Shown here piece by piece: positions 33,104 through 41,727 of a stretch of 64,000 nucleotides of DNA (the stretch's first letter is position 1; the number at the start of each line of letters is the position of its first letter). Position numbers and translations under genes: made by a program. The notes beneath the pieces were generated by a model. It made no database searches. It was not told the DNA's origin and saw only the letters and a list, made by a program, of their open reading frames with translations. Origin of the DNA: Planctomycetota bacterium (GTDB taxonomy: Bacteria; Planctomycetota; B15-G4). The stretch spans positions 1 through 64,000 of the forward strand of contig JAQWOM010000056.1 of assembly GCA_029245865.1 (NCBI GenBank), in the 5' to 3' direction.

Positions 33104-34896
33104 ACCGCGATTGCATTCGCAACTTTTCCATCATCGCCCACATCGATCACGGCAAGAGCACGCTTGCGGACCGTTTCCTGGACATCACTCGAACGGTGGC
33201 CAAGCGCGACCAGAAAAAGCAGCAACTGGACGACATGGACCTTGAGCGTGAACGCGGCATCACCATCAAGGCCAAGGCCGCCTCAATGGACTACATAAAG
33301 GACGGCAAGAAATATCGGCTAAACCTGATCGACACTCCGGGGCATGTGGACTTCAACTACGAAGTTGAACGCGCGCTCGCTGCGTGCGAAGGAGCGCTCC
33401 TTCTCGTCGATGCCAGCCAAGGAGTTGAAGCGCAGACCGTGCACAACACCATGCTCGCCGAGCAGGCTGACTTGATGATTTTTCCAGTCATCAACAAAAT
33501 CGACCTTGCCACGGCACGATCCGACGAAGTCATTGAAGAAATTGAGAATGCATTAGCCATCGAGGGCGAACGCTCCATGAAGGTCAGTGCAAAGACGGGC
33601 GAAGGTGTGCGCGAATTGCTGGACGCCATCGTGGACCGCGTACCGCCACCAGAAGGACTGCAGGACGCACCGCTAAGGGCTCTCATCTACGACGCTGAGT
33701 TCAATGATTACCGAGGGGTCATCCTGCACATTCGAATTGTCGACGGAGCACTGACGGCAGGCGCTCGCATTCGACTTTTCGAAGGGAACACGCGTCATGA
33801 AGCTCTTGAGATCGGCATCTTCCGGCCCGCCTTAACCCCTGTAAAATCTCTGAGCACAGGCGAAGTCGGCTACCTCATTGCCAATATCAAGACGCTGTCG
33901 GACGTACGCATTGGCGACACAATCGTCCTCGATAAAGACAGCGCCAGTGAAGCTCTCCCGGGTTACCGCCCCGCGCGCAGCATGGTCTTCTGCGGAATCT
34001 ATCCGGTGCAGAACGGCGAATTCGACAACCTGCGCACGGCGTTGATTCGGCTGCAGTTGAACGACTCGGCATTCACTTTCACGCCAGAGAGCAGCGACGC
34101 ACTGGGTTTCGGCTTCCGCTGTGGCTTCCTGGGCTTGCTGCACATGGAGATCGTGCAAGAACGACTCGAACGTGAGAGCGGAGTCGACATCGTCCAGACG
34201 GCTCCAAACGTGACGTACGAGATCCTCACCATCGATGGCGAAGTTCTCCAGATTCACAGCCCGTCAGAAATCCCCGACCCGACAAAGATCGAAGAGTTTC
34301 GCGAGCCAGTGGTCAAACTGGACATCGTGACGCCAGACACACACGTCGGGGCCATCATGAAGCTAGGCATCGATCGACGCGGTCGATTTCTAAAACAAGA
34401 GTACATCGGCCCCGGGCGCGTTCTCATCGGCTTCCGCATCCCCCTGTCAGAAATCATTTTTGATTTCTTCGACAAGCTGAAGAGCGTTACGCGCGGCTAC
34501 GCCACCATGGATTACGAGTTGGAAAACTTCGTCGCCGACGATCTGGTGAAGATGCGCATCCTGGTAAATGGGGAAGAAGTTGACGCGCTCTCAACGATCG
34601 CTCACCAAAGCCACTGCGAGCCTCGAGGGCGCGCCATTCTCAAAGTCCTACGCAAAGAGATTCGCCGACACTTGTTCAAGGTTGCCTTGCAGGCAGCCGT
34701 CGGCGGAAAGATCGTTGCGCGCGAGGACATCGCACCTGTGCGTAAAGACGTGACAGCAAAGTGCTACGGCGGAGACATCAGCCGCAAACGCAAACTGCTT
34801 GAGAAGCAGAAAGCTGGTAAGAAACGCCTGAAGATGGTCGGCAACGTCGAGATACCGCAGAAGGCCTTCCTGGCGGTTCTGTCTGCGGACGACTAG
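33100..34896 (+). CDS. lepA: Elongation factor 4 (LepA)
   Basis: A 598-residue translational GTPase that acts on the ribosome during initiation or back-translocation. G1 is AHIDHGKSTLADRF, G3 is LIDTPGHVDF, G4 is VINKIDL; RERGITIKAKAA is the LepA switch I. Domains II, III and V follow, with FGFRCGFLGLLHMEIVQERLERE, and the LepA-specific C-terminal domain (GGKIVAREDIAPVRKDVTAKCYGGDISRKRKLLEKQKAGKKRLK). Length is the family norm. Third gene of the rph-rdgB-lepA operon. Confidence 0.97.
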   Translation: MNRDCIRNFSIIAHIDHGKSTLADRFLDITRTVAKRDQKKQQLDDMDLERERGITIKAKAASMDYIKDGKKYRLNLIDTPGHVDFNYEVERALAACEGALLLVDASQGVEAQTVHNTMLAEQADLMIFPVINKIDLATARSDEVIEEIENALAIEGERSMKVSAKTGEGVRELLDAIVDRVPPPEGLQDAPLRALIYDAEFNDYRGVILHIRIVDGALTAGARIRLFEGNTRHEALEIGIFRPALTPVKSLSTGEVGYLIANIKTLSDVRIGDTIVLDKDSASEALPGYRPARSMVFCGIYPVQNGEFDNLRTALIRLQLNDSAFTFTPESSDALGFGFRCGFLGLLHMEIVQERLERESGVDIVQTAPNVTYEILTIDGEVLQIHSPSEIPDPTKIEEFREPVVKLDIVTPDTHVGAIMKLGIDRRGRFLKQEYIGPGRVLIGFRIPLSEIIFDFFDKLKSVTRGYATMDYELENFVADDLVKMRILVNGEEVDALSTIAHQSHCEPRGRAILKVLRKEIRRHLFKVALQAAVGGKIVAREDIAPVRKDVTAKCYGGDISRKRKLLEKQKAGKKRLKMVGNVEIPQKAFLAVLSADD

Positions 34897-34945
34897 CTGA
34901 CCCTGCGGATCTTGTCGCAGCCAAGAGGGCCCCTCTGATCTCTCG

Positions 34946-35308
34946 CTAGGACGCCCACGGCGAAGCGAGTCCGAGCCCCGAGAGCCCCCCGAAGAGCCAC
35001 AGCAAGAGCAAGGCCAGTTCGAGGAACACCAAGAGCCAAAGCCGTGTTTGAAACGACCGACTCGCCGTCTTGTGGTGAGCCGCCGCCATGCCCAGCAGCG
35101 CGCCCGCGAGGCCGCCGGTGAGCGCCAAGGTCAAAAGAACTGCCTCTGGAACTCGCGCGCGCCCCCTCTTTGCCTGGAGCTTGTCCAAACAGAACACCAG
35201 GAATGTGACGACGTTGGACGGTATGAGCCAGGCGAAATCCCATCCCATTCCAGGCAACCGCCATATCAAGAACGCTGCCGCGGAAGCGATGGAGCCCAAA
35301 GTCCACAA
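34946..35308 (-). CDS. DUF1294 membrane protein
   Basis: A 120-residue protein with four hydrophobic segments and the DUF1294 centre: VVTFLVFCLDKLQAKRGRARVPEAVLLTLALTGGLAGALLGMAAAHHKTASRSFQ. Some family members are fused to cold-shock domains; this one is not. Function unknown. Its start lies only about 16 bases from the first ATG of the divergent signal peptidase gene, so either the promoters overlap heavily or the peptidase starts further downstream. Confidence 0.82.
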   Translation of the reverse strand: MWTLGSIASAAAFLIWRLPGMGWDFAWLIPSNVVTFLVFCLDKLQAKRGRARVPEAVLLTLALTGGLAGALLGMAAAHHKTASRSFQTRLWLLVFLELALLLLWLFGGLSGLGLASPWAS

Positions 35309-35324
35309 TCCATAGTTGCGTGTG

Positions 35325-36938
35325 ATGCGGTTCGTGACAGAACTCCGATTCGAAGAGAGCCCTCAGCGTATCCGCCAGTTACGACTCGGCACCACCCTCC
35401 ACGACTCGCAATCGCCACGGACGCGCCGTATCGTGGCTCCTTGGGGCGCTCTCCTACGAGGCGCGCTCCACCCCGCAGCCGCACGATCAAACGAACGAGC
35501 TCAGATCATTCCAAGCCACGGAACCAGCCACCGAGGGACCGCGCCCACCACTTCCCCGCGGCGCTCGCTCGACCTGCGAGTCTGCGACAACATCGAGGCC
35601 ATCGCGATCTCTATTGCCATGGCGCTCGTCCTCAAGTTCTTCATCATCGAGGCCTACCAGATCCCCACGGGCTCGATGCAGCCCACGATCCTCGGCGACC
35701 CTGCGACAGGTATCAAAGATCGCGTCTTGGCCGACAAGCTCATCACGATGCTGAGACCGCCCGAGCGCTGGGAAGTCATGATCTTTCGCTTTCCGCTGGA
35801 CGAGCGAAGGCTGTATGTCAAACGCATCGTCGGGCTCCCAGGCGAAACACTCCAGGTGCTCGGTGGTGACATCTGGATCGACAATGGCATCGCGCGCAAA
35901 CCAGACCACGTCAACGAGTCAGTCCTCAAGCACATTGCCCAAAGCGACGGCCCCATGGATGTCGGGCGATGGTTCTCGACGCAAGGAGCTGTGGAAGTCG
36001 AGGGCACTTCAGCGATCTTCCGGAATGCGGGAACTCCGCGCCTGAAACTTCGCCACCCAGTCGTTGATGATTTTTTGCACGGTTTCGATCCTGACTGGGG
36101 CATGGCGCCCATGAACAGTGGCGACCATGTGGTCCCAGACCTTGATGTCACCTTGGCGGCGCGGCTGAATGCAGAAAGCGAATCCTTGCGGATCATCTTT
36201 GAGGATGACGCCGGAAACACAGTCTTTGTGCTACCACGGACCGGATCGTCCGAGACTGCGCACGTCATGCTGCCCATCAACGGAACACTGCAGCGCATCC
36301 CCATAGAAACCGAGGACGGTGAGCCTCCCCGCGCACTGCCAATCGACACCGACGTAGAAATTCTTGCTCGAGTGGTGGACAGACGCCTTTTGCTGATCGT
36401 CGATGGCGAAGAGTGGCTTCGCTACGATGACGATGAGTCAGGGCCGCGCCCGCAAAACCCGCGACGCGCTGGGATTGCCTTCGAGATGCCCGGTGGCGGC
36501 CGTTTGTCAGAGATCACCGTTCAACGAGACATCTTCTACCTGTCCTCGACGCGTCCGTCTCTCGCCAGCCCGCCCAAGAAATGGGAGATACCAGACGATT
36601 CCTACTTTGGAATGGGTGACAACACCCAGTTCAGCCACGACAGTCGATCCTGGAGGACTGCGACCTATACGCTGCGAGATGGTCGCGTCATCACAGGCTT
36701 CGATTTCCCTGGCGGTGGATGGGGCCGCCAGCCCGCAGATGCCAATCCATTCGCCGAGCAGGACGGCAGCCTTCGATTCTCAGACGTCCACGGAGACTCG
36801 ATTGTGTTTCAAAGGGGCGACATTGTGAACGAGTCCAGGCACTATGAGCCCTTCATCAACCAGCGTTTTCTGCTCGGTAAAGCAGGCGTTGTCTTCTGGC
36901 CCGTCTTCGATCCCTTTCGTTGGAAACTGATCCGGTGA
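35325..36938 (+). CDS. lepB: Signal peptidase I with a large insertion
   Basis: A membrane serine protease of about 537 residues that removes signal peptides. A transmembrane helix (IEAIAISIAMALVLKFFIIEAY) leads into the catalytic Ser motif IPTGSMQPTIL; the general-base Lys is in LYVKRIVGLPGE; the GDN box is FGMGDNTQFSHDSR near the C-terminus. Between the Lys box and the GDN box about 230 residues are inserted; part of it (LRIIFEDDAGNTVFVLP...LLLIVDGEEWLRYDDD) looks like a beta-sandwich of the concanavalin type. Usual length is 180-320. The first 90 residues are Arg/Ser-rich and not conserved, so the true start may be downstream of 35325. LptB follows with a four-base overlap. Confidence 0.88.
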   Translation: MRFVTELRFEESPQRIRQLRLGTTLHDSQSPRTRRIVAPWGALLRGALHPAAARSNERAQIIPSHGTSHRGTAPTTSPRRSLDLRVCDNIEAIAISIAMALVLKFFIIEAYQIPTGSMQPTILGDPATGIKDRVLADKLITMLRPPERWEVMIFRFPLDERRLYVKRIVGLPGETLQVLGGDIWIDNGIARKPDHVNESVLKHIAQSDGPMDVGRWFSTQGAVEVEGTSAIFRNAGTPRLKLRHPVVDDFLHGFDPDWGMAPMNSGDHVVPDLDVTLAARLNAESESLRIIFEDDAGNTVFVLPRTGSSETAHVMLPINGTLQRIPIETEDGEPPRALPIDTDVEILARVVDRRLLLIVDGEEWLRYDDDESGPRPQNPRRAGIAFEMPGGGRLSEITVQRDIFYLSSTRPSLASPPKKWEIPDDSYFGMGDNTQFSHDSRSWRTATYTLRDGRVITGFDFPGGGWGRQPADANPFAEQDGSLRFSDVHGDSIVFQRGDIVNESRHYEPFINQRFLLGKAGVVFWPVFDPFRWKLIR

Positions 36939-38011
36939 CGCTGCTCGACGTAACAGGCTTGGTCAAGTCTTATGGCGACCGCACGGTGGTGCGGGACGTG
37001 AGCTATCACGTCAATGAAGGTGAAATCGTTGGCCTCTTGGGCCCCAACGGGGCTGGCAAGACCACCACTTTCCGCATGACCGTCGGAATGATACGCCCCG
37101 ACAAAGGGCGGGTGATTCTGGGCGGCAAAGACATCACGAATTTACCCATGTACAAACGAGCCCGACTCGGCATGGGCTACCTCAGCCAAGAGCCGTCAAT
37201 CTTCCGGCACATGTCCGTGAGAGACAATCTTCTCGCTGTGCTCGAAGCACGTGGTATCAATTCCAAGACTCGCCTGTCTCGAACCGATGAACTTATCGAA
37301 GGGTTCGGGCTCGGCCACGTGGCCCGAGCGGGAGCAACAACTCTTTCAGGAGGTGAGCGACGGCGACTCGAACTCGCACGCACCCTCGCACTCGAACCGC
37401 AACTGGTCTTGCTCGACGAGCCATTTTCCGGCGTAGACCCCATAGCTGTCGAAGAGATCCAGCAACACCTGCACACCTTGCGTGACGAAGGCATTGCCGT
37501 CCTCATCACGGACCACGCCGTGCGTGAGACTCTGGGAACGACGGACCGCGCCTACATCATTTACGAAGGCAGTATTTTTCAGCACGGCGATGCCAAGACG
37601 CTTGCCGACGACCCGCAGGTACGAAAGATTTACCTCGGCGAAACTTTCAGCATGAATTTCTCGACTCCCACGGAGAGTCTCGCTGAAAAAGAGACGCCAC
37701 CCCCCGAGGCAAGCACTCCCGCCCCCCTCCCCAGGCCTGAAGCCCCCACTCCAGCGCCTCCGACTCCGGTGGAGAGCCTCCTGCCTCCCGGCGAACTCCC
37801 CCCACTCGACGACGAAGCACCCCCTTCAAAAAGCAAAGCGCCCAAGAAGGCCGCGAGCGCCAAAAAAGCCTCCTCGGCCAAGGCCAAGACAAAGAAAGCC
37901 GCGGGCCGAAAAGCGAGTGCGCGCAAGGTGAGCCCCAAGAAGGCAGCCAAAGCGGCCCCCAAAAAGTCTAGCCGAAGCCGCAAGTCGCCCGAGGACAAGA
38001 CGGGATCCTGA
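36935..38011 (+). CDS. lptB: LPS export ATPase LptB with Pro-rich and H1-like tail
   Basis: The GTG at 36935 overlaps the lepB stop (GTGA). Residues 1-240 are a full LptB-type ABC ATPase: GLLGPNGAGKTTTF (Walker A), YLSQEPSIFRHMSV (Q-loop), TLSGGERRRLELARTLA (signature), LVLLDEPFSGVDPIAVEEI (Walker B with the LptB FSGVDP) and ITDHAVRETL. It would energise lipopolysaccharide transport to the outer membrane. Uniquely, about 115 residues follow: a Pro/Glu-rich linker (about 243-297) and a Lys/Ala/Ser-rich segment (about 298-352) like histone H1/HC1. No LptFG or LptC is next to it. The tail is in frame and keeps normal codon use, so it is not a frameshift artefact by eye. Confidence 0.92.
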   Translation: MTLLDVTGLVKSYGDRTVVRDVSYHVNEGEIVGLLGPNGAGKTTTFRMTVGMIRPDKGRVILGGKDITNLPMYKRARLGMGYLSQEPSIFRHMSVRDNLLAVLEARGINSKTRLSRTDELIEGFGLGHVARAGATTLSGGERRRLELARTLALEPQLVLLDEPFSGVDPIAVEEIQQHLHTLRDEGIAVLITDHAVRETLGTTDRAYIIYEGSIFQHGDAKTLADDPQVRKIYLGETFSMNFSTPTESLAEKETPPPEASTPAPLPRPEAPTPAPPTPVESLLPPGELPPLDDEAPPSKSKAPKKAASAKKASSAKAKTKKAAGRKASARKVSPKKAAKAAPKKSSRSRKSPEDKTGS

Positions 38012-38038
38012 CCCTCCGAGAGGGCACACTGTAGGCGC

Positions 38039-38053
38039 GGCCCGTGGCGGGCC
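38039..38053 (+). terminator. GC hairpin followed by T4
   Basis: GGCCCG and CGGGCC pair across TGG, followed by CGACTCTTTT. It lies 28 bases after the LptB stop and before the Shine-Dalgarno site of the next gene. The T-run is short and offset, so termination would be partial at best. Confidence 0.3.
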
Positions 38054-38079
38054 CGACTCTTTTGGAGGGGCGACCTAAC

Positions 38080-39156
38080 ATGGTGCGTCAAGCACAGGCA
38101 GGCATACGGGCACAGGAATCAAGCCGGCCCGATTGGCATCGGCTGGAACGGTCAGCGATTCTTGTCGTTGATGACGACCCGGGAGTGCGCGACACCGTTT
38201 CACGCTGTCTGCAAATCGACGGCTACGAAGTGTGCGGCGCGGCAAATCTCGGCGAGGCGCGACAGCATCTCGAATCGCGAGACATCTTCCTCGTGCTGAC
38301 AGACATCACACTTGAAGGTGGTGAAAGCGGCCTGGACCTGCTGGACGAACTCCAGGCACAACGGTCGAGCATGCCCATCATCATGATGACCGCAAACAGC
38401 GAGTTGACCTCTGCGGTCGAAGCACTCAAGAAGGGCGCGTACGACTATCTCTGCAAACCTTTTCCCTTTGAGGCTGTGCGCGCTGCTGTACGACGCGTGG
38501 TGGATCACTTGCGAGCTGTCGAGAGATCAACACTGATCGAAGAACTCGAGACGCGTAAGCAAGCGGAAGACGAAAGCCTTCAACAGTTTCTCGTTTCCAT
38601 GGCAACTGTCGTTGATGCAAAAAGTCGCTTCACGGCGCTGCACGGAGCACGCGTGTCAGAATTGTGCCGTTTGCTTGGAGAGGCGCTGGGCTACGACTCC
38701 GAACGCACGGAGCTTGTCGCGCTCGGAGGGCGCCTGCATGACATTGGAAAAATTGGCACGCCCGACGCGATTCTCGACAAGCCTGGCCCACTGACGCGCG
38801 AAGAGTACGCCGTGATTCAAGAGCACCCAGCGATCGGTGACGATCTCATTGCACCGATCAAGGTCCTGAGCCACCTTCGCCCCATGATTCGCTCTCACCA
38901 CGAGAGCTTGGACGGCAAAGGATATCCGGACGCGATGCCGGGCGATCAGGTCCCCGAGGAAGCCTGGGTGGTCAAAGTGGCGGACTACTGGGAGGCCATC
39001 ACGGCACGCCGCCCCTACCGCAATCCAATGCCGCTTGAAAAGGCCGTAGCCTGCCTCAGGGGGGAAGCGGGCATACGCATTCCCGAAGACTTCGTAGAGG
39101 TCTTTTTGGCCGCAATTCCCGGGGCGCCGATCGCACTACCCTCAGGCGCTGCCTGA
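38080..39156 (+). CDS. Response regulator with HD-GYP domain (c-di-GMP phosphodiesterase type)
   Basis: The ATG at 38080 has GGAGGGG about ten bases upstream; a GTG at 38044 is less likely. Residues about 25-145 are a receiver domain: acidic pocket AILVVDDDPGVRD, phosphoacceptor Asp in LVLTDITLEGG, IIMMTAN and the Lys in YLCKPFPFEA. A helical linker follows, then an HD-GYP domain: TALHGARVSELC, GRLHDIGKIGTPDAIL, QEHPAIGDDLI, RSHHESLDGKGYPDAMPG and VADYWEAITARRPYR. All HD-GYP metal and GYP residues are present, so hydrolysis of cyclic-di-GMP is likely. The partner kinase is not adjacent. It is on the same strand as the c-di-GMP-riboswitch-controlled sigma gene 8 kb upstream. Confidence 0.92.
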   Translation: MVRQAQAGIRAQESSRPDWHRLERSAILVVDDDPGVRDTVSRCLQIDGYEVCGAANLGEARQHLESRDIFLVLTDITLEGGESGLDLLDELQAQRSSMPIIMMTANSELTSAVEALKKGAYDYLCKPFPFEAVRAAVRRVVDHLRAVERSTLIEELETRKQAEDESLQQFLVSMATVVDAKSRFTALHGARVSELCRLLGEALGYDSERTELVALGGRLHDIGKIGTPDAILDKPGPLTREEYAVIQEHPAIGDDLIAPIKVLSHLRPMIRSHHESLDGKGYPDAMPGDQVPEEAWVVKVADYWEAITARRPYRNPMPLEKAVACLRGEAGIRIPEDFVEVFLAAIPGAPIALPSGAA

Positions 39157-39302
39157 AGCCTCGCCCGCCCCCACCCACGTTGACTCGCCACGCCTGATCA
39201 GCGAGAGTACCGGGCCGTTTCACGGCTCCGGAAACGTGTGCGCATGCAACCCACAAGCGCCGCCATTCCGCTCCAAACACACTTCGTTACGAGCTTTTCA
39301 CC

Positions 39303-40061
39303 ATGAACATCGTGGTCTGCATCAAGCGCGTCCCGGCCACCGATTCGCGCATCAAGGTCGGCGCCGACGGCACCTCGATCGACGACAGTCAGCTCGAATG
39401 GATCATCAGTCCTTACGACGAGTTCGCCGTCGAAGCGGCCTTGCAGATGAAAGAGGCTGCCGGAGAAGGCGAAGTCACTGTGATGACGATGGGCCCGGCC
39501 GAAAGCACCAAGGAACTCCGCACCTGCTTGGCAATGGGTTGCGACAAAGCGGTTCTGCTCACGGATCCCGACTCAGGAACACGCGACGCACACACCACGG
39601 CCCATGCACTTGCCAAAGCGATTCAAGGGCTAAGTCCAGACCTCGTACTGTGTGGCAAGGTGGCGGTGGACCGAGACCAGGGACAGGTGGGCTCATTGCT
39701 CGGCGGCATCCTGGACATGCCCTGCATCACCGAGATCAAAGCGCTGAGCATCACGGACGGCAAGGCGACCGTAGAGCGCGCGGGAGACAGTGGAACAACC
39801 GAAACCTGGACCGTCAGCCTGCCTGCCGTGTTGACCACGACCAAGGGCTTGAACGAGCCTCGGTATGCGGGCCTCAAAGGCATCATGGCTGCAAAAAAGA
39901 AACCTATTGATGAGCAGGAAGCTCAGCTGGGCGAAGCCGCCCTGACCATCAAGAGCCTCGAGCTTCCGCCCCCACGCCGCGAAGGACGCATCATCGGAGA
40001 GGGCCCTGAGGCTGTCACCGAACTCGTGCGACTGTTGCGCGAAGAAGCAAAAATTCTCTGA
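39303..40061 (+). CDS. etfB: Electron transfer flavoprotein beta subunit
   Basis: A 252-residue ETF small subunit; with EtfA it takes electrons from acyl-CoA dehydrogenases to ETF-quinone oxidoreductase. MNIVVCIKRVPATDSRIKV, DEFAVEAALQMKE, VMTMGPAESTKELRTCLAMGCDKAVLL, CGKVAVDRDQGQVGSLLGGIL and the signature LPAVLTTTKGLNEPRYAGLKGIMAAKKKP are clear. About 146 bases precede it; etfA follows after 90 bases. Confidence 0.96.
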   Translation: MNIVVCIKRVPATDSRIKVGADGTSIDDSQLEWIISPYDEFAVEAALQMKEAAGEGEVTVMTMGPAESTKELRTCLAMGCDKAVLLTDPDSGTRDAHTTAHALAKAIQGLSPDLVLCGKVAVDRDQGQVGSLLGGILDMPCITEIKALSITDGKATVERAGDSGTTETWTVSLPAVLTTTKGLNEPRYAGLKGIMAAKKKPIDEQEAQLGEAALTIKSLELPPPRREGRIIGEGPEAVTELVRLLREEAKIL

Positions 40062-40151
40062 TCCAACGCGCGCGTCGAATGCGCATTTCTATCAACGTCA
40101 CACATACCGGTTCGATGCATGGCACGACCCGGACACCAACAGGAGCACCCC

Positions 40152-41123
40152 GTGGCTGGTGACATTCTCGTCGTGGCCGAACACCAGGCTGGCACTGTAA
40201 AGCGCCCCTCGCTCGAAGCCCTCACATGTGCTGCCGGACTTGCCGGCTCTCTGGGCGGCAGCGTTGTCGCACTCCTCGCAGGCGATGGCGCCGACCAGGC
40301 CGCAAGCGCCTGCGGACAACATGGCGCAGCACGCGTCCTGACGCTCGATGTAGACATCTCAGACACCACGGCTTGGGCATCTGCCGTCGCCGGTGTTGCG
40401 AGTCACGAGTCACCCAGCCTTGTGCTCTTCTCGCAATCCAACCGTGGCAAGGACCTCGCGCCTCGTGTCGCTGCACTGCTCGGCCTTCCCTTGGCCTCTG
40501 ACTGCACGAACATCTCTGCAGATGGTGGCGCTCTTGTCGCACGCCGCCCCGTGTTCGCTGGCAAAGCACTCGTCAACGTCACGGCCACAGGCACGATGCT
40601 TGCGACGCTTCGTCCAAATGCTGTCTCGGCTTCAGTCAATCCTGCCGCTGGCGAAACCTCTGCGGCCGAGATCACAGCACCCACCAGAGGCCTCGGCGCC
40701 GTACTTGCAGAGATCGTTGCTGCGGCCAGTGAGAAAGTCGAACTCACCGAGGCTCCCATCGTGGTCTCCGGCGGCCGCGGTATGAAAGAGGCCGAGAACT
40801 TCCACCTGATCGAAGATCTCGCAACCGCCCTCGGGGGAGCTGTCGGCGCTTCCAGAGCCGTGGTAGATGCGGGCTGGCGCCCCCACGCTGAACAGGTTGG
40901 ACAGACAGGCAAAACCGTCTCTCCTCAGCTCTACATTGCTGTCGCCATCTCGGGTGCCATCCAGCACTTGGCGGGCATGCGTACGAGCAACTACATCGTG
41001 GCTATCAACAAGGATGCAGAGGCCCCTATTTTCAAAGTGGCCGACTACGGCATTGTTGGCGACGCCTTCGAAGTCGTTCCACGACTCATCGAGGCAGTCA
41101 AAGAACTCAAAGCACACGCATAG
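40152..41123 (+). CDS. etfA: Electron transfer flavoprotein alpha subunit
   Basis: A 323-residue ETF large subunit that holds the FAD. The GTG at 40152 (MAGDILVVAEHQ) has AGGAG six bases upstream and is preferred over the ATG at 40119. The FAD-binding C-terminal part has IVVSGGRGMKEAENFHLIEDLA, GGAVGASRAVVDAGW, QVGQTGKTVSPQLYIAVAISGAIQHLAGM and NYIVAINKDAEAPIFKVADYGIVGD. Together with etfB it is the probable acceptor for the two acyl-CoA dehydrogenases of the 13-21 kb cluster. ETF-QO is not in the window. Confidence 0.96.
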   Translation: MAGDILVVAEHQAGTVKRPSLEALTCAAGLAGSLGGSVVALLAGDGADQAASACGQHGAARVLTLDVDISDTTAWASAVAGVASHESPSLVLFSQSNRGKDLAPRVAALLGLPLASDCTNISADGGALVARRPVFAGKALVNVTATGTMLATLRPNAVSASVNPAAGETSAAEITAPTRGLGAVLAEIVAAASEKVELTEAPIVVSGGRGMKEAENFHLIEDLATALGGAVGASRAVVDAGWRPHAEQVGQTGKTVSPQLYIAVAISGAIQHLAGMRTSNYIVAINKDAEAPIFKVADYGIVGDAFEVVPRLIEAVKELKAHA

Positions 41124-41129
41124 TGAAGG

Positions 41130-41684
41130 TCACCTGGCAAAGGTGACTTCTTGAAGGTCGTCACCTTCCATCTTCACCACCACGGCTGAGTTGAGACGGC
41201 TCAGCCAGACGGCTCGAGCCGCCGGGTCCATGCGCTCGGTTTTTTCGGCATAACTCACACTGTGCAGGCCGTCATTGCCTCTCAACAAACGCACCAACTC
41301 GTGTTTGTCGGCGTGTCCACGACACCCCTCGACACGCCATTCATAAGAGAGGGCGTTTTCATCGTGGGAGAGAACGATCCAGGTGACATCGGGGCAGTCA
41401 CTCTCGATGGTGGCGCGACGCGCCGCCATCCACTGCTCGAGAGTGAGTGGCGTCTCTTCGACAAACTCAATCGTGATGCGGTGAGTCCAGTTTCCGAGTT
41501 CTTGCCCCACAGGAACAAGTTCGGTGATCGCGCCCCTTCCAGCACCGAAATCGACCATCCGGCCAGTTTGCCAGGCAGGACCTACACCCGGAAGTTTCAC
41601 TGTCTCCAGAGGCGTGGCGCAACCCACCAGAGCCAAGGTCAAGAGCAAGCTCGCACTCCATGAAAAGATCAAGTGCCGCTTCAT
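41130..41684 (-). CDS. Lipoprotein of unknown function
   Basis: Starting at 41684, with AGGAGGGG just upstream, the protein has 184 residues. MKRHLIFSWSASLLLTLALVGCATP is a typical lipoprotein signal with lipobox LVGC. The mature domain contains ITIEFVEETPLTLEQWMAAR and ESDCPDVTWIVLSHDENALSYEWRVEGCRGHADKHELVRLLRG, with two Cys that may form a disulfide; no family name can be given. The longer frame up to 42035 overlaps the flavoprotein gene and is not protein-like. It is convergent with etfA. Confidence 0.75.
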   Translation of the reverse strand: MKRHLIFSWSASLLLTLALVGCATPLETVKLPGVGPAWQTGRMVDFGAGRGAITELVPVGQELGNWTHRITIEFVEETPLTLEQWMAARRATIESDCPDVTWIVLSHDENALSYEWRVEGCRGHADKHELVRLLRGNDGLHSVSYAEKTERMDPAARAVWLSRLNSAVVVKMEGDDLQEVTFAR

Positions 41685-41727
41685 CTCAGCCCCTCCTCTT
41701 GAACGCCTTGTTGACATGTATCTCTTC

